Source: Mycolicibacterium porcinum
Lineage (GTDB): Bacteria; Actinomycetota; Actinomycetes; Mycobacteriales; Mycobacteriaceae
Reading direction: 5' to 3'
Length of the DNA stretch: 64,000 nucleotides
Assembly (NCBI GenBank): GCA_002086835.1
Contig: MVIG01000016.1
Span: 1-64,000, forward strand
Positions within the stretch are counted from its first letter, which is position 1. The number at the start of each line of letters is the position of its first letter. Position numbers and translations under genes: made by a program. Of this stretch, positions 63,566-64,000 are shown piece by piece. The notes beneath the pieces are model-generated. The model ran no database searches. It was not told the DNA's origin and saw nothing but the letters and a program-made list of their open reading frames with translations.

Positions 63566-64000
63566 CAAGGGTGATGATCGATGTCGCCGGCGTGCGCGAT
63601 GACCATGGCCTGGGCCGTGGGTTCATCCAGCTGCGCCTGCCGCGCCCGTTTGGTCGTGGCGTACACGGTGAAGCCCGCTACCTCCAGGGCGTCGCACACC
63701 GCGGCGGTGTCGTGACGCAGGAAGGTCAGCGTCACGTCCCGGCCGAAGGCGTGGTCATAGACCGCCGTCGCGCCATCGGTCTGGAAACCCAGCAGCAACC
63801 AGCCCGGATCCGCCAGGACCCGGCGGTACTCGGCGAACAGCTCCGGCAGTGCGTCGGCCGGTGTGTGGATGATCGAGTACCACGCGCACACCGCGTCGAA
63901 GGTCCCCGCCGCGAACGGCAGGTCGAACATGTCGGCGGTCTGAAACCGCACGCCCGGCGAACCCTGGCTGGCCAGGGCAATCATCGCCGCGGAGCCGTCG
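63565..64000 (-). CDS. SAM methyltransferase, N-terminus outside window
   Basis: Partial class I methyltransferase. The coding frame continues past the end of the window: reading begins DGSAAMIALA, which follows the normal GxDGS-type SAM-binding segment. It continues with ADMFDLPFAAGTFDAVCAWY and YRRVLADPGWLLLGFQTDG. About 145 residues are present. The stop is 32 bp from the ArsR gene start. Confidence 0.82.
   Translation of the reverse strand, partial: DGSAAMIALASQGSPGVRFQTADMFDLPFAAGTFDAVCAWYSIIHTPADALPELFAEYRRVLADPGWLLLGFQTDGATAVYDHAFGRDVTLTFLRHDTAAVCDALEVAGFTVYATTKRARQAQLDEPTAQAMVIAHAGDIDHHP

Overview
This window is about 64 kb of high-GC actinobacterial chromosome. It most likely comes from a rapidly growing Mycobacterium (Mycolicibacterium-type) species. 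The supporting genes are an antigen-85-type mycolyltransferase, a cutinase, an MmpL transporter, a DUF732 protein, a 13E12/DUF222 HNH protein, a non-canonical mycobacterial MTHFR-like protein, an Rv0203-like haem-binding protein and F420/PPOX-type enzymes. No rRNA, tRNA, CRISPR array, prophage or complete insertion sequence was seen. The first ~75 bases are almost pure C, which suggests an assembly or contig edge. The last gene runs off the right end. All calls come from reading the sequence; no database search was run.

Layout. 0-7.4 kb: secreted and membrane hypotheticals, an SDR enzyme, an LCMT-type methyltransferase, an exported GH5-like glycosidase, and an exported alpha/beta hydrolase divergent from a LysR regulator. 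7.4-15.9 kb: VOC protein, SDR, then a leftward run of DEAD-box helicase, HelD/HelR, FAD monooxygenase and TetR. A 10-bp-arm inverted repeat resembling the rifamycin-associated element (RAE) lies in front of helD, so this looks like a rifamycin-response operon. 15.9-24 kb: cyclase-like protein, cutinase, Nudix enzyme, flavin reductase, Zn-alcohol dehydrogenase, and a tetR/mmpL pair separated by a striking double operator. 24-28.9 kb: a tightly coupled six-gene MoxR/DUF58/VWA operon. 29-36.8 kb: regulators (two TetR, STAS, AraC), a hypothetical gene behind a Fur/Zur-type box, an HSL-type hydrolase, a ferredoxin-NADP reductase behind an IdeR-type iron box, a type II lumazine synthase and a hydrolase. 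37-46.3 kb: MTHFR-like gene, an SOS-boxed but frameshifted 13E12 gene, FAH, FadE5-like dehydrogenase and HrpA. 46.3-51.6 kb: a leftward catabolic operon (two acyl-CoA dehydrogenases, alpha/beta hydrolase, FAH-family enzyme) and a flavoprotein. 51.6-57.5 kb: secreted cupin, antigen-85-like protein with a VPGQ repeat tail, AraC, methyltransferase, CocE-like hydrolase and haem-binding protein. 57.7-64 kb: DUF4383, GNAT, carboxyltransferase, PPOX, serine hydrolase coupled to nitrobindin, ArsR coupled to SRPBCC, and a partial methyltransferase.

The most interesting material is regulatory DNA. There is the RAE-like repeat on helD. A 27-bp element is shared by the LysR/hydrolase promoter and a secreted-cupin promoter 45.6 kb away, at exactly the same distance from the ATG. 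There are paired palindromes between tetR and mmpL, clear IdeR, SOS and Fur-type boxes, and a perfect 46-bp palindrome after the mycolyltransferase gene.
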